Positions 37,755 through 46,871 of a stretch of 64,000 bases of DNA are shown here, piece after piece. The stretch is taken from the NCBI RefSeq assembly GCF_015326965.1, contig NZ_CP017659.1, forward strand, positions 4,452,501 to 4,516,500, written 5' to 3'. Made by a program: the position numbers and the translations under genes. The stretch comes from Paenibacillus sp. JZ16 (GTDB lineage: Bacteria > Bacillota > Bacilli > Paenibacillales > Paenibacillaceae). Numbering within the stretch: the stretch's first letter is position 1; every line of letters starts with the position of its first letter. The notes beneath the pieces are model-generated. The model saw nothing but the letters and a program-made list of their open reading frames with translations. It searched no databases and was not told the DNA's origin.

Positions 37755-39056
37755 GTGAAAAAGAAATATGCCATATGCGGTGTAAGCGGTCGTGCACTCG
37801 GGATGTTCGCCAAGCCGATACTGACGACCTATGCCTGGCGCTGCGACCTGGTCGGCATGCTGGACAGTGATCCGGCCCGCTTCGAGCTCTACCGCTCCCG
37901 CTTCCCCGAGCATACCGCCGTTGCAACTTACGGTGAAGAGGAATTCGGGAAGATGATCGACGAGACTAAGCCGGATGTGGTCATCGTGGCGGGGCGAGAC
38001 GATACGCATGCGCGTTATATTGTTGCCGCCCTGGAAAGAGATTTGGATGTCATCACGGAAAAACCGATGGTCACGACGGGTAAAGACGCCCGGCGTGTGC
38101 TGGATGCGGAGCGGGTGAGCAAAGGCTCGGTGACGGTCACGTTTAATTACCGCTACGCCCCGATTCACACCAAAATCAAAGAGATGGTGTGGGAAGGTAA
38201 GCTCGGTCGGATTACATCCGTCGATCTCAATTGGTATCTAGACACGTATCATGGCTCCAGCTATTTCAAACGGTGGAACCGCCGGCGCGAAATGTCAGGA
38301 GGTCTCTCCATCCACAAAAGCACGCATCATTTCGACCTCGTGAACTGGTGGATCGGGCAGAACCCGGTCGAGGCCTTCGCCTACGGGGCCCTCCATTATT
38401 ACGGCGCCGAAGGGGAGCTTAATCCGGGCAAAGAAGCCGGTCGTCATTGCGGAACCTGCCTCTCAGCCAGCCGCTGCGCCTATTACTCGCGCTGGAACGC
38501 AAGTCATGTGCCGGATGATCATCTCGGTCTGCTGGAGAGCGGAGGGCCGCAGTTCCCTTATACAGGCTACCGCCCGGACCGGTGTATTTTTGATGATGAG
38601 ATCGACATCGAGGATACGTATGCGGCCACCGTCAAGTACGACGGAGGAGCACTACTCAGTTATTCCGTCAACTTTTCGCTGCCGTATGAAGGGTATCGCC
38701 TGGCGATCAACGGTACGAAAGGCCGGCTGGAGACGATGGAATACCATGCTCCGTCCAGAACCCCTTTTCCAACGCCGGTCCAGACGATCGACTACTTCCC
38801 GTTGTTCGGCTCCAAGGAAACCATCCATGTCGTTCATCGGGAAGGCGGCCACGGGGGAGGCGACCCGCTGCTGCTGAATGACCTGTTTCTAGGTGAAAAC
38901 CGGGAAAGGCCGTTCCCGATTTTGTCCGGGGCTGTGGATGGCGCCTATTCCGTGGCGGCGGGGGAAGCCGTGTGGCGTTCCGTGAAGGAGCACCGTCCAG
39001 TGGCGATAGCGGATGTTCTGGGCGGGTGGAAGGAGAGTGAGCCTATTGATCGATAA
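37755..39056 (+). CDS. Gfo/Idh/MocA family oxidoreductase with cysteine cluster
   Basis: A 433-aa NAD(P)-dependent sugar dehydrogenase-like protein. An N-terminal Rossmann domain has AICGVSGRALG for dinucleotide binding and TEKPMVTT as the EKP motif with its catalytic lysine. The C-terminal alpha/beta domain includes an insertion with four cysteines (Cys232, Cys235, Cys241, Cys277), which suggests a bound metal. GTG start 7 nt after the binding-protein gene. It could oxidise or epimerise a uronic acid or deoxy sugar released by the locus enzymes; the substrate is unknown. Confidence 0.88.
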   Translation: MKKKYAICGVSGRALGMFAKPILTTYAWRCDLVGMLDSDPARFELYRSRFPEHTAVATYGEEEFGKMIDETKPDVVIVAGRDDTHARYIVAALERDLDVITEKPMVTTGKDARRVLDAERVSKGSVTVTFNYRYAPIHTKIKEMVWEGKLGRITSVDLNWYLDTYHGSSYFKRWNRRREMSGGLSIHKSTHHFDLVNWWIGQNPVEAFAYGALHYYGAEGELNPGKEAGRHCGTCLSASRCAYYSRWNASHVPDDHLGLLESGGPQFPYTGYRPDRCIFDDEIDIEDTYAATVKYDGGALLSYSVNFSLPYEGYRLAINGTKGRLETMEYHAPSRTPFPTPVQTIDYFPLFGSKETIHVVHREGGHGGGDPLLLNDLFLGENRERPFPILSGAVDGAYSVAAGEAVWRSVKEHRPVAIADVLGGWKESEPIDR

Positions 39057-41232
39057 AGGATATTTTGACCCGGCTGAAAGCCTGGCTTCCCAAACAGAGG
39101 GCAGTAACATCGAGCATGCGCTTACGGTCATTGCCCAGCGTTATGTCGGTGACCATCCGCCTCATGCCCCGGTTTACCGGGTGACGCGGAAGAGTCCGAT
39201 CCGTAAGCGGGCCGACCACTGTTATCAATTCCCCATCGCGGATATGTTCCCCGAAATGACGGAGAGCCAGGTGGTCTACGCGTGGACGAAGCTGTGGGCT
39301 GCCCAGCCGCAGAGCTTCCCCTTTCTGATGGAATGGACGGGGCATGTTCGGCTGTACCATAACGGCCGGAAGCGGTTCGGTTCGGCGCCAGGGGAAGAAG
39401 CGACAGCGGACGGATTGCCCCTGAAGCTGGGGATTCAGCTTACCCAGGGGTGGAATCACTTCGTTCTGGAATTCCGCCGGGGCCCAAGCGGCTGCAGAGC
39501 GGTATTTGGCACAAGCAACCGCAAGAACAAGCCGTTTCACTTTCTGGCTCCTTCCATGGAGCGTGAGGGTGAGGAAGGATGGATTGTGACGGTGCCGCTG
39601 GACCGGGCGCTTGCCCGCATCCCCGATTCAATGGAACGCGAATCATGGACGGGGGCACAGTGGCTGCCCGTGCTTGCAAAACACGATGGGGAAGCAGATC
39701 GCGGCCCGATGTGGAGAATGTACGGGTGGAAGCCGGGGTATGCCGCTTACGCCTGGACTGCCGTTGTCAACCGGACCTTGGCGGCCAAGAAGGTGACCTT
39801 GTCGGGAACCTCCTATGGCCCGGTCCGGTTTGAATGGAACGGCAGGGAGGTTTACACCAGCCGCGAGGCAGACACGTTCAGTATCGTCATCGATGTGCCT
39901 CCGGGCCGCGGGGAGCTTACCGCACGCTGCGAATGCGGTGCAGAGGGCTGGGGGTTTGAGATCGGCGAAGCATCGCCTGAAGGGATGCTGATCGCTCCGC
40001 GAAGGGTGCACGGCTTGACCGGAGAGTGGCTTTATCTGGGTCCGTTCCGCGCAGAAGCCGATCTTGAGCTGTCCGACTATTTTGGTCTGGACACGGTCGC
40101 TGTTGACGGCGGAGAGAGACTGTTCTGGACAGGGAGCGAGCCGGGAGCGTACGTAAGGCCGTTTTTGGAGAATGAGCTTTTTGGCCGCTGGAATTATCCG
40201 CTCGGCGTCACAATGTACGGCTTGCTGGAGACGGGAAGGCTGCTTAATCGCCTGGACATCCAGGAATATGTACTCCGCCACGTCGAGTTTACCGCAGGCC
40301 ATTACGAGTATTCCTTGTGGGATCGCGCGGAATTCGGTGCGGCAGGGCTGAACAACCAGCTGTCCGACATTGACAGTCTGGACGATTGCGGATCATTTGG
40401 CGCGCTAGCCATTCTTGCAGACCGAATTCGATCCTTGAAAGGAGTGCGCAAGGCAGCGGACGATATCGCCCGGTACATCATGGATACACAATCACGTCTT
40501 GCGGACGGGGCACTTTATCGCGAGGTCGGCGTTTCCCCAAGCATGCACCTGACGATGTGGTGCGATGACATGTACATGAGCGTACCTTTCCTGTGCCGAT
40601 ACGCCGAGCTGTCCGGAGATTCGCGCTATCTGGACGAAGCGGCACGCCAGCTTCTGCTGTATAAGTCATACCTGTACATGCCGGACCTGCAGTTAATGTC
40701 GCACGTATACGATGTACGTCGTGGGCAGCCTTCCCGGACGGTATGGGGAAGGGGCAACGGATGGGTGTTTTTCTCACTGTCAGAGCTGCTTGCCGTGCTT
40801 CCGGTCGGCCATCCCGACTATGTGGAACTGCTTCATTTTTATCGCAGTCTGGCGGAGGGATACCTCCGCTTGCAGGGAGTGCATGGGTTATGGCACCAAG
40901 TGCTGACGGACCCTGAATCCTATGAGGAAGCCTCCTGTACCGCGATGTTTATTTTTGGTTTGGCGCGGGGGGTACGCCATGGCTGGCTGGAGAATCCGGA
41001 TCCGTACTTGCAATCTGCCATTGCGGGGTGGGACGGTTTAACCAGCAGGGCCATCGACGGCAGGGGAAATGTGTACGGTGTGTGCAAGGGCAGCAGCTGG
41101 TCAACCTCCCATGCTTATTACAAGCACGACTTATCGTGGAACTTGAATGATACGCACGGAATCGGCATCGTGCTGTTGGCCGGGGTCGAGCTTCTTGAAT
41201 TCATGCGGTCAAACCATATTGTAAACGCTTAA
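39046..41232 (+). CDS. Two-part protein with C-terminal GH105-type unsaturated uronyl hydrolase domain
   Basis: A 728-aa protein. Residues from about 380 to 728 form an (alpha/alpha)6 barrel of the GH105/GH88 type: GRWNYPLGVTMYGLLETG, TMWCDDMYMSVPFL with the catalytic aspartate at residue 507, and WGRGNGWVFFSLSELL, as in YteR/YesR, which hydrate the double bond of unsaturated uronic acids. The first 370 residues form beta-rich material I do not recognise, with no signal peptide, so the enzyme is cytoplasmic. TTG 39046 is chosen because AAGGAGAG ends 8 nt before it; it overlaps the oxidoreductase gene by 11 nt. Confidence 0.85.
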   Translation: MIDKGYFDPAESLASQTEGSNIEHALTVIAQRYVGDHPPHAPVYRVTRKSPIRKRADHCYQFPIADMFPEMTESQVVYAWTKLWAAQPQSFPFLMEWTGHVRLYHNGRKRFGSAPGEEATADGLPLKLGIQLTQGWNHFVLEFRRGPSGCRAVFGTSNRKNKPFHFLAPSMEREGEEGWIVTVPLDRALARIPDSMERESWTGAQWLPVLAKHDGEADRGPMWRMYGWKPGYAAYAWTAVVNRTLAAKKVTLSGTSYGPVRFEWNGREVYTSREADTFSIVIDVPPGRGELTARCECGAEGWGFEIGEASPEGMLIAPRRVHGLTGEWLYLGPFRAEADLELSDYFGLDTVAVDGGERLFWTGSEPGAYVRPFLENELFGRWNYPLGVTMYGLLETGRLLNRLDIQEYVLRHVEFTAGHYEYSLWDRAEFGAAGLNNQLSDIDSLDDCGSFGALAILADRIRSLKGVRKAADDIARYIMDTQSRLADGALYREVGVSPSMHLTMWCDDMYMSVPFLCRYAELSGDSRYLDEAARQLLLYKSYLYMPDLQLMSHVYDVRRGQPSRTVWGRGNGWVFFSLSELLAVLPVGHPDYVELLHFYRSLAEGYLRLQGVHGLWHQVLTDPESYEEASCTAMFIFGLARGVRHGWLENPDPYLQSAIAGWDGLTSRAIDGRGNVYGVCKGSSWSTSHAYYKHDLSWNLNDTHGIGIVLLAGVELLEFMRSNHIVNA

Positions 41233-41269
41233 GTTTACGTGACGGCAGGAGCGGATCGTGAGCTATAAT
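41221..41269 (+). promoter_or_regulatory. Promoter and palindromic operator before the AraC-type regulator
   Basis: A TATAAT -10 at 41264-41269 is preceded by a weak -35 near 41241. Just upstream is the palindrome GTAAAC-N6-GTTTAC at 41221-41238, overlapping the -35. TGTAAACGCTTAAG matches the CcpA cre consensus TGWAANCGNTNWCA except the last two bases. It splits the locus into two transcription units. Confidence 0.55.
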
Positions 41270-41301
41270 GGAACCATTCTGGTAGTAAAGCGGGGGTTGA
41301 T

Positions 41302-43575
41302 ATGTTCCAATCGATCGGCAAGTGGCTAAAATACACGCTGGCCCATACGCAAGCGAGGCTGGTGCTCATTTTGACCGTTTCCGTTTTTATGATCATTTTG
41401 GCCGTCAGCCTGACCTCATATTACACCTCTAAATCGGTGCTTCAGGAAGAGCTCAGCGAGCCGCAGCACCAAATGCTGCAGATCAGTATGAAATATATTG
41501 ACGATTTAATCCGGGAGAGCGACAAGATTGCGGTCCAGGTCGCGGTGAATGACTATATCTATGATTTTCTGACTAGCGAGAATCAGAACTCGGTGGCCAA
41601 TATATCGACATTGTACCGACTGCTATCCACCTGGATCAGCAATTCGAAATACATTAACAGCATATACGTATACGATGTCGAGCGGGGAAGCTTTATTTCG
41701 CTTCCGCAGGGGTATAGCTCTAGCAGGCTCACCTTCGTGGATTCCGAATGGACCAGTATTGCTGACGAATTCGGGGACGACATGATGATCATCCGAAAAA
41801 GGCATGTCCCGGAGGGAGCGGGCAATAAAGGGTCGGAGCTGACGCTGTTCCGCAAAATCATGATTCAGGGCCGGTTAAGAGGTGTCGTAGCGGTCAATTT
41901 GCGGGATGCGGAACTATTCGCAAAACTAAACCCGCCTGCGCTGTCGCAGCTCGACAGCATGAGGTACATCGTGGACCAGCATAACAACATTCTTTATTCG
42001 GTTTCGAACTCGGAATTCAAACCGGAAGCCGTGAGGCAGGCGCTGCACGAGCTTAAGGAGGACCGCTTCGGCGATTTTTTCCATGAGGGGCGGAAGCTGC
42101 TGGTCAACCAGATCGAATCGCCGCTGACCGGATGGAAATACGTATCCATCGTCTCCCAGGACAGCTTGCTTGCCCAGTCCAAAAAGGTGCGAGACATGGT
42201 GCTGTATGTATCGGTGGCGGCACTTGCACTCGGCTTGCTGACCATTCTATACGTAAACTCCGCGGCCTTCCGGCCGGTGCGCAGGCTTAAGCAGCTGTTC
42301 AGTGCCTACGACGGGAAAGCGACCAGCCCGGATCGCATCGATCTGGAAAAGCTGGCCGGCGAGCTGCTCAGCAATCATGCGCATCTGTCTCAGTTGATCC
42401 GCGAGACGATATCCGATGCGGCTTCCAAGTTTCTGTATGACATTCACTCGGGTCATATGAGCGGCAGACGCGAAATTCGCGAGAAGTGGAGACGATATTT
42501 CGCGGAATGGACGGATGCACCCGTCACGGTAGCAGTGCTGTCGATCGACCGCTACGATTCGTGGTCGCGCAGATTTCCGGCCAGTGACCACTCGCTGCTG
42601 AAGTTTGCGCTCGCCAATATCATGGCAGAGCTGCATGAGCCCGAATGGAGGGTGGCCTGCGCCGATTTTGGGGCGGACCGGATGGCTATCCTGCTGCAGC
42701 CGCGGAGCGGCGAAACGCGGCCTCCGCTTGTCGAGGCGATCGAAACGGTGTCCCGTTTGCTGAAATTCAGTGTATCCGCCGGCGTGAGCATGCCACAGAG
42801 TGAGGTTTGCCGGTTAAAGCAGGCCATGCTGGAAGCGGAGAATGCGGTAACCTACCGTTTATATAAAGGGTATGGTCAGCTCGTGCCGTTTCAGGATGTA
42901 TCCAGTCACGAGGTGACGGATATGCAGCCGCAGGAAGATGGCGTACGGGAATTGATGACGGCTGTGGAGACCGGTGATGGGGAGCGGGCTATAGAGCTGC
43001 TTGGGCGTATTATTGGCGATATCCGCAGCCATTACTGGTATCCTTCGGAGGCGCTTGCCTTGCTTCAGGCGCTGCTGGAACGTCTTAAAGGGATATGCCC
43101 AGAGGGCGATGGTTCCGAGGGGGATCCGGCCGGTCGGCTGGGCACGCTGTACATCGAAGATATCGAGGCGGAGCTTTCCGGCCTGATTTCGGCCTTGGCC
43201 GACCGCTACCGCCGTTTAATCGGCAGCAAGGATTTTTTGATGTGCCAGCGGATGATCGAATTCATGGAGCAGCACCTCGGCGATCCGATCGGCATTCCGG
43301 AAATTGCGGAATCGACCGGCATCAGCAGCAGCTTGGCCAGCCAGCTTTTTAAGCAGGAAACAAACGAAACGATCTATAACTACTTAACCCGGCTGCGGAT
43401 GGAGCGGGCTAGCGAGCTGCTAGTCAAAACCGACCGCAAAGTATCCGATATCGCCCAAATGGTTGGTTACCAGCATGAAAACAGCTTCATTCGCAGCTTC
43501 CGCAAATTCAAGGATATCACCCCGGGCAAATACCGGGATATGATGAGAACCCGGATAGACGCCTTGTTTGAATAA
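41302..43575 (+). CDS. Membrane-spanning AraC-family transcriptional regulator (YesS-like)
   Basis: A 757-aa regulator. TM1 (about residues 18-42), an extracytoplasmic sensor domain of about 250 residues, TM2 (about 293-315), a central cytoplasmic region, and a C-terminal AraC DNA-binding domain with two helix-turn-helix units (IPEIAESTGISSSLASQLFK and KVSDIAQMVGYQHENSFIRSF). This layout is that of YesS and many Paenibacillus carbohydrate regulators, which sense oligosaccharides outside the cell. It most likely activates this locus. Its own promoter with a palindromic operator lies directly upstream. Confidence 0.9.
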   Translation: MFQSIGKWLKYTLAHTQARLVLILTVSVFMIILAVSLTSYYTSKSVLQEELSEPQHQMLQISMKYIDDLIRESDKIAVQVAVNDYIYDFLTSENQNSVANISTLYRLLSTWISNSKYINSIYVYDVERGSFISLPQGYSSSRLTFVDSEWTSIADEFGDDMMIIRKRHVPEGAGNKGSELTLFRKIMIQGRLRGVVAVNLRDAELFAKLNPPALSQLDSMRYIVDQHNNILYSVSNSEFKPEAVRQALHELKEDRFGDFFHEGRKLLVNQIESPLTGWKYVSIVSQDSLLAQSKKVRDMVLYVSVAALALGLLTILYVNSAAFRPVRRLKQLFSAYDGKATSPDRIDLEKLAGELLSNHAHLSQLIRETISDAASKFLYDIHSGHMSGRREIREKWRRYFAEWTDAPVTVAVLSIDRYDSWSRRFPASDHSLLKFALANIMAELHEPEWRVACADFGADRMAILLQPRSGETRPPLVEAIETVSRLLKFSVSAGVSMPQSEVCRLKQAMLEAENAVTYRLYKGYGQLVPFQDVSSHEVTDMQPQEDGVRELMTAVETGDGERAIELLGRIIGDIRSHYWYPSEALALLQALLERLKGICPEGDGSEGDPAGRLGTLYIEDIEAELSGLISALADRYRRLIGSKDFLMCQRMIEFMEQHLGDPIGIPEIAESTGISSSLASQLFKQETNETIYNYLTRLRMERASELLVKTDRKVSDIAQMVGYQHENSFIRSFRKFKDITPGKYRDMMRTRIDALFE

Positions 43576-43596
43576 AGGGCAGGGAAGGGAGGAGCT

Positions 43597-45663
43597 ATGG
43601 AGATGGAGAGAGAGCAGATTGTTAGGCGGCATAATCCTGAATTCGACAGGCTAGATCCGCTTTCGCCACTGTCGGTAGGCAACGGGGAATTTGCGTTTAC
43701 CGCCGATATTACCGGGCTGCAGACATTTCCAGAACAATACGAGGTGCCGCTTGGCACCCAGTCGAACTGGGGCTGGCATTTTACGGGGGGGCGCGAAAGG
43801 TTCTCCGCGAAGGATGCAGCGTTGCAGATGTTCGAGACCCACGGCCGGCAGGTCGGCTATCCGATGAAGCCGGGGGATAAGCCGGAAGCTTACCAATGGC
43901 TGCGGCAAAATCCCCACCGTCTTCACCTAGGCCGGCTGTCGTTCCGATTTCTAGACGAAGCGGGAGAAGAGCTCGATTACAGCGCTGCAGGCCAATTCCG
44001 TCAAAATCTCGATCTGTGGACGGGCATTCTATCGAGCAAGTTCGAAATTCGCGGCGTGCCGGTCGAAGTTACGACGGCGTGCCATCCGGCTGCTGATATT
44101 ATAGGCGTGCGGGTTGTCTCGCCCCTCATCCGGGAAGGGCGGCTTCAGGTATTTATCCGCTTCCCCGCACCGGATATGACGCATTCGGCTTGGTCGAAAT
44201 CGGTGTTTCCCGATTGGGAAAACGATCAACGACATGATACCGTTCTCGTCCGGCAGGAGGAAGGGGCGGCCTTGATTGAGCGAACGCTGGACGAAGAACG
44301 TTATGTGGTCCGCTGGCATTGGAGCTCTGGCCGATTGGAGCAGACGGAAACCCATGAATTTACGCTGTTTCCCGGCGAATCTCCTGAACAATCTTCGGAG
44401 GAGCTGGCGTTTTCCGTCGGCTTTGCAGCTGGGTCGCCCGGTGCGGCTGACTTTGAGGCCATCGTTCCGGCCAGCGCCCGGCACTGGGCATCGTTTTGGC
44501 AGAGCGGGGGTGCAGTCAGCTTCGCAGGCAGCTCCGATCCGCGAGCCTTTGAGCTGGAGCGACGCGTTGTCCTGTCGCAATGGTTATGCGCCATTCACAG
44601 TGGGGGCTCTATGCCGCCCCAAGAGACCGGCCTAATGTATAACAGCTGGTTTGGCAAATCGCATTTGGAGATGCATTGGTGGCATGCCGCCCATTTCGCG
44701 CTGTGGGGCCGGGCTTCCATCCTGCGGAGAAGTTTGGACTGGTACAACGGCATACTGCCGGTCGCCCGCGAGCTGGCGCTATCCCAGGGATACGAGGGAG
44801 CACGCTGGCCGAAAATGGTCGGTTTTGACGGCATCCCATGCCCGTCGCCGGTCGCTCCGGGCTTGATCTGGCAGCAGCCGCATCCAATCGCCATGGCGGA
44901 GCTGTGCTATAAGGCCGACTCAGCACAAGAAACGCTGCGCCGGTTCCGTGACATCGTCTTTGAATCGGCTGACTTTATGGTTTCCTATGTTCACTGGAAT
45001 GAGGCAACAGGCGCTTTCGATCTTGGCCCGCCGCTTATTCCGGCTCAAGAATGCCATCCGATGAATGCAAGCGCGAACCCGCCTTACGAGCTGGAGTATT
45101 GGAAATACGGCTTTGATATCGCTATAAAGTGGGCTGATCGGTTGGAAATTCAGCCGAATCCGCGTTGGGCCGAGGTGGCAAGCAATCTGGCGGCACCGCC
45201 CCGACTCGACGGCGTTTACCTGGCGCATGAGTTTGCGCCGGACACGTTTACGGAGAAGAATCATGACCACCCGTCCATGCTGTGCGCATTAGGCGTGCTT
45301 CCCGGCAAGCTGATCGACCGCGAAACCATGCGGCGTACACTGTGGAAGGTTAAGGATGCTTGGAAATGGGAGACGGCCTGGGGATGGGATTTTCCCGTAT
45401 GCGCCATGACCGCTGCTCGGCTCGGCGAACGCGATCTGGCTGTCGATTTTCTGTTAATGGACGAAATGAAAAACACGTATTTGCCAAACGGGCATAACTA
45501 TCAGCGCCCAGGCCTATCCGCTTACTTGCCGGGTAACGGCGGACTGCTTACGGCGGTCGCCATGATGGCCTGCGGCTGGGAAGGCGAAGAGGACCCGAAC
45601 TGCCCGGGATTTCCGGCAAGCGGCTGGACGGTGCAGTGGGAGGGGCTTAAGCCGTGGCTATAG
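43597..45663 (+). CDS. GH65-like six-hairpin glycosidase-type protein of unclear family
   Basis: A 688-aa cytoplasmic protein (no signal peptide). It starts with HNPEFDRLDPLSPLSVGNGEFAFTADITG, a pattern seen in GH65-related proteins, continues with a beta-sandwich, and ends in an (alpha/alpha)6-type domain with repeated Trp/His-rich motifs (EMHWWHAAHFALWGR, GARWPKMVGFDG, WQQPHPIAMAEL). I cannot match it to a characterised specificity. It begins 21 nt after the AraC-type gene, behind GGGAAGGGAGGAG, so is co-transcribed with it. Candidate acidic residues for catalysis lie in the C-terminal half. Confidence 0.75.
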   Translation: MEMEREQIVRRHNPEFDRLDPLSPLSVGNGEFAFTADITGLQTFPEQYEVPLGTQSNWGWHFTGGRERFSAKDAALQMFETHGRQVGYPMKPGDKPEAYQWLRQNPHRLHLGRLSFRFLDEAGEELDYSAAGQFRQNLDLWTGILSSKFEIRGVPVEVTTACHPAADIIGVRVVSPLIREGRLQVFIRFPAPDMTHSAWSKSVFPDWENDQRHDTVLVRQEEGAALIERTLDEERYVVRWHWSSGRLEQTETHEFTLFPGESPEQSSEELAFSVGFAAGSPGAADFEAIVPASARHWASFWQSGGAVSFAGSSDPRAFELERRVVLSQWLCAIHSGGSMPPQETGLMYNSWFGKSHLEMHWWHAAHFALWGRASILRRSLDWYNGILPVARELALSQGYEGARWPKMVGFDGIPCPSPVAPGLIWQQPHPIAMAELCYKADSAQETLRRFRDIVFESADFMVSYVHWNEATGAFDLGPPLIPAQECHPMNASANPPYELEYWKYGFDIAIKWADRLEIQPNPRWAEVASNLAAPPRLDGVYLAHEFAPDTFTEKNHDHPSMLCALGVLPGKLIDRETMRRTLWKVKDAWKWETAWGWDFPVCAMTAARLGERDLAVDFLLMDEMKNTYLPNGHNYQRPGLSAYLPGNGGLLTAVAMMACGWEGEEDPNCPGFPASGWTVQWEGLKPWL

Positions 45664-45700
45664 CTTCGGCTTATACAACTTGCGGACAGGAGGGCTGAAT

Positions 45701-46846
45701 ATGGCCAAGGGAACGGTGTGGAGGCCGGAACGTAAGTTTTACCGCGACCGGTTGACCGGAGTTGAAGTGGTGCAGCTGACCGACTACAAAGCTCACAGTC
45801 ATCATCTGTATTTTACGGAAAGCGGATGGTATGACGGCGGGAAGCGGCTGTTGTTCGTATCGGACAGGGACAACAGCTCGAACTTGTACAGCATGGATGT
45901 TAACAGCGGTGAGATGCTTCAGCTGACGGATTACCTGGACAATGATGCTGTGGATGCCTGTCTATTACCGGATGGCCGGGCCGCCTTTGTCAAAACGAAT
46001 CGGAGCGTACGCCGCCTCGATCTGGCAACATTGGAGGAAGAACTGATCTACGAAGCCCCGGAGGGGTACAACATCGGCAATCTGAGCTGTCCTGCGGATG
46101 GACGCTCAGTCGTCACCTGCATACAGGAGGATCTGTCCCATCGCATGCCGCTCGATCTGGGCAACGGCTATGTCGGCCATAGGGAGTTGATGGAGGCCGC
46201 TCCCCACAGCAGGATCGTGCGGATCGACTCGGAAGGGCAGACGCAGCCGGAAACCCTATATGAAGCCCATCGTTTTATAACCCATATTAACGCGTCACCC
46301 GTCGAACCATGGCTGATCACCTTCTGCCACGAAGGACCCTGGCATTTGGTCGATCACCGGATATGGGGGCTGGACCTTCGGAGCGGAGAGGCCTGGAGAA
46401 TTCGCCAGCGCCTTGAACCCGGAGAAAAGGTCGGCCATGAATTTTTTTATCCTGACGGTATGACCATCGGTTACCATGGCTTCCGCATGGATGGAACTAA
46501 TTTCTTTGGAAGCATCCGGTATGACAATACGGCCATGGAAGAGACGGACTTCGGGTTTGATACGTGGCATGCGTATGCGGACGGCTACGGTCAGGCCGTT
46601 GTCGATGGCAAGGGGGCGGTCAAAACCCTCTCCGTATGGCGTAAAGACGCCAAAGGAGTCTACCAAGGACCGCGAATGCTGTGCGAGCTTCGATGCAGCT
46701 TTCATTCCCAGAAGGTGCACGCGCATCCGCGTTTTGATCCGGGCGGTAAACGACTCTTGTTTACAAGCGATAAAAATGGTTACGGCAATCTGTATCTGGT
46801 CGGCATGCCGGAGGATTTCGATTCGCTGCCGCTGCTGTCGGTTTAA
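45701..46846 (+). CDS. Oligogalacturonate lyase family protein (PL22)
   Basis: A 381-aa seven-bladed beta-propeller lyase. The manganese-site residues described for Yersinia PL22 are present with the right spacing: His246 in VGHEFFYPDG and the Q-x-x-H-x-H cluster Gln337, His340, His342 in SQKVHAHPRF. FCHEGPW is a further family motif. Such enzymes cleave short, often unsaturated oligogalacturonides to 5-keto-4-deoxyuronate inside the cell. ATG 45701 follows CAGGAGGG; the short upstream extension is rejected. It sits in the middle of the second transcription unit. Confidence 0.9.
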   Translation: MAKGTVWRPERKFYRDRLTGVEVVQLTDYKAHSHHLYFTESGWYDGGKRLLFVSDRDNSSNLYSMDVNSGEMLQLTDYLDNDAVDACLLPDGRAAFVKTNRSVRRLDLATLEEELIYEAPEGYNIGNLSCPADGRSVVTCIQEDLSHRMPLDLGNGYVGHRELMEAAPHSRIVRIDSEGQTQPETLYEAHRFITHINASPVEPWLITFCHEGPWHLVDHRIWGLDLRSGEAWRIRQRLEPGEKVGHEFFYPDGMTIGYHGFRMDGTNFFGSIRYDNTAMEETDFGFDTWHAYADGYGQAVVDGKGAVKTLSVWRKDAKGVYQGPRMLCELRCSFHSQKVHAHPRFDPGGKRLLFTSDKNGYGNLYLVGMPEDFDSLPLLSV

Positions 46847-46871
46847 GCGAAGGAGAAGGGAGTGGTCAACC

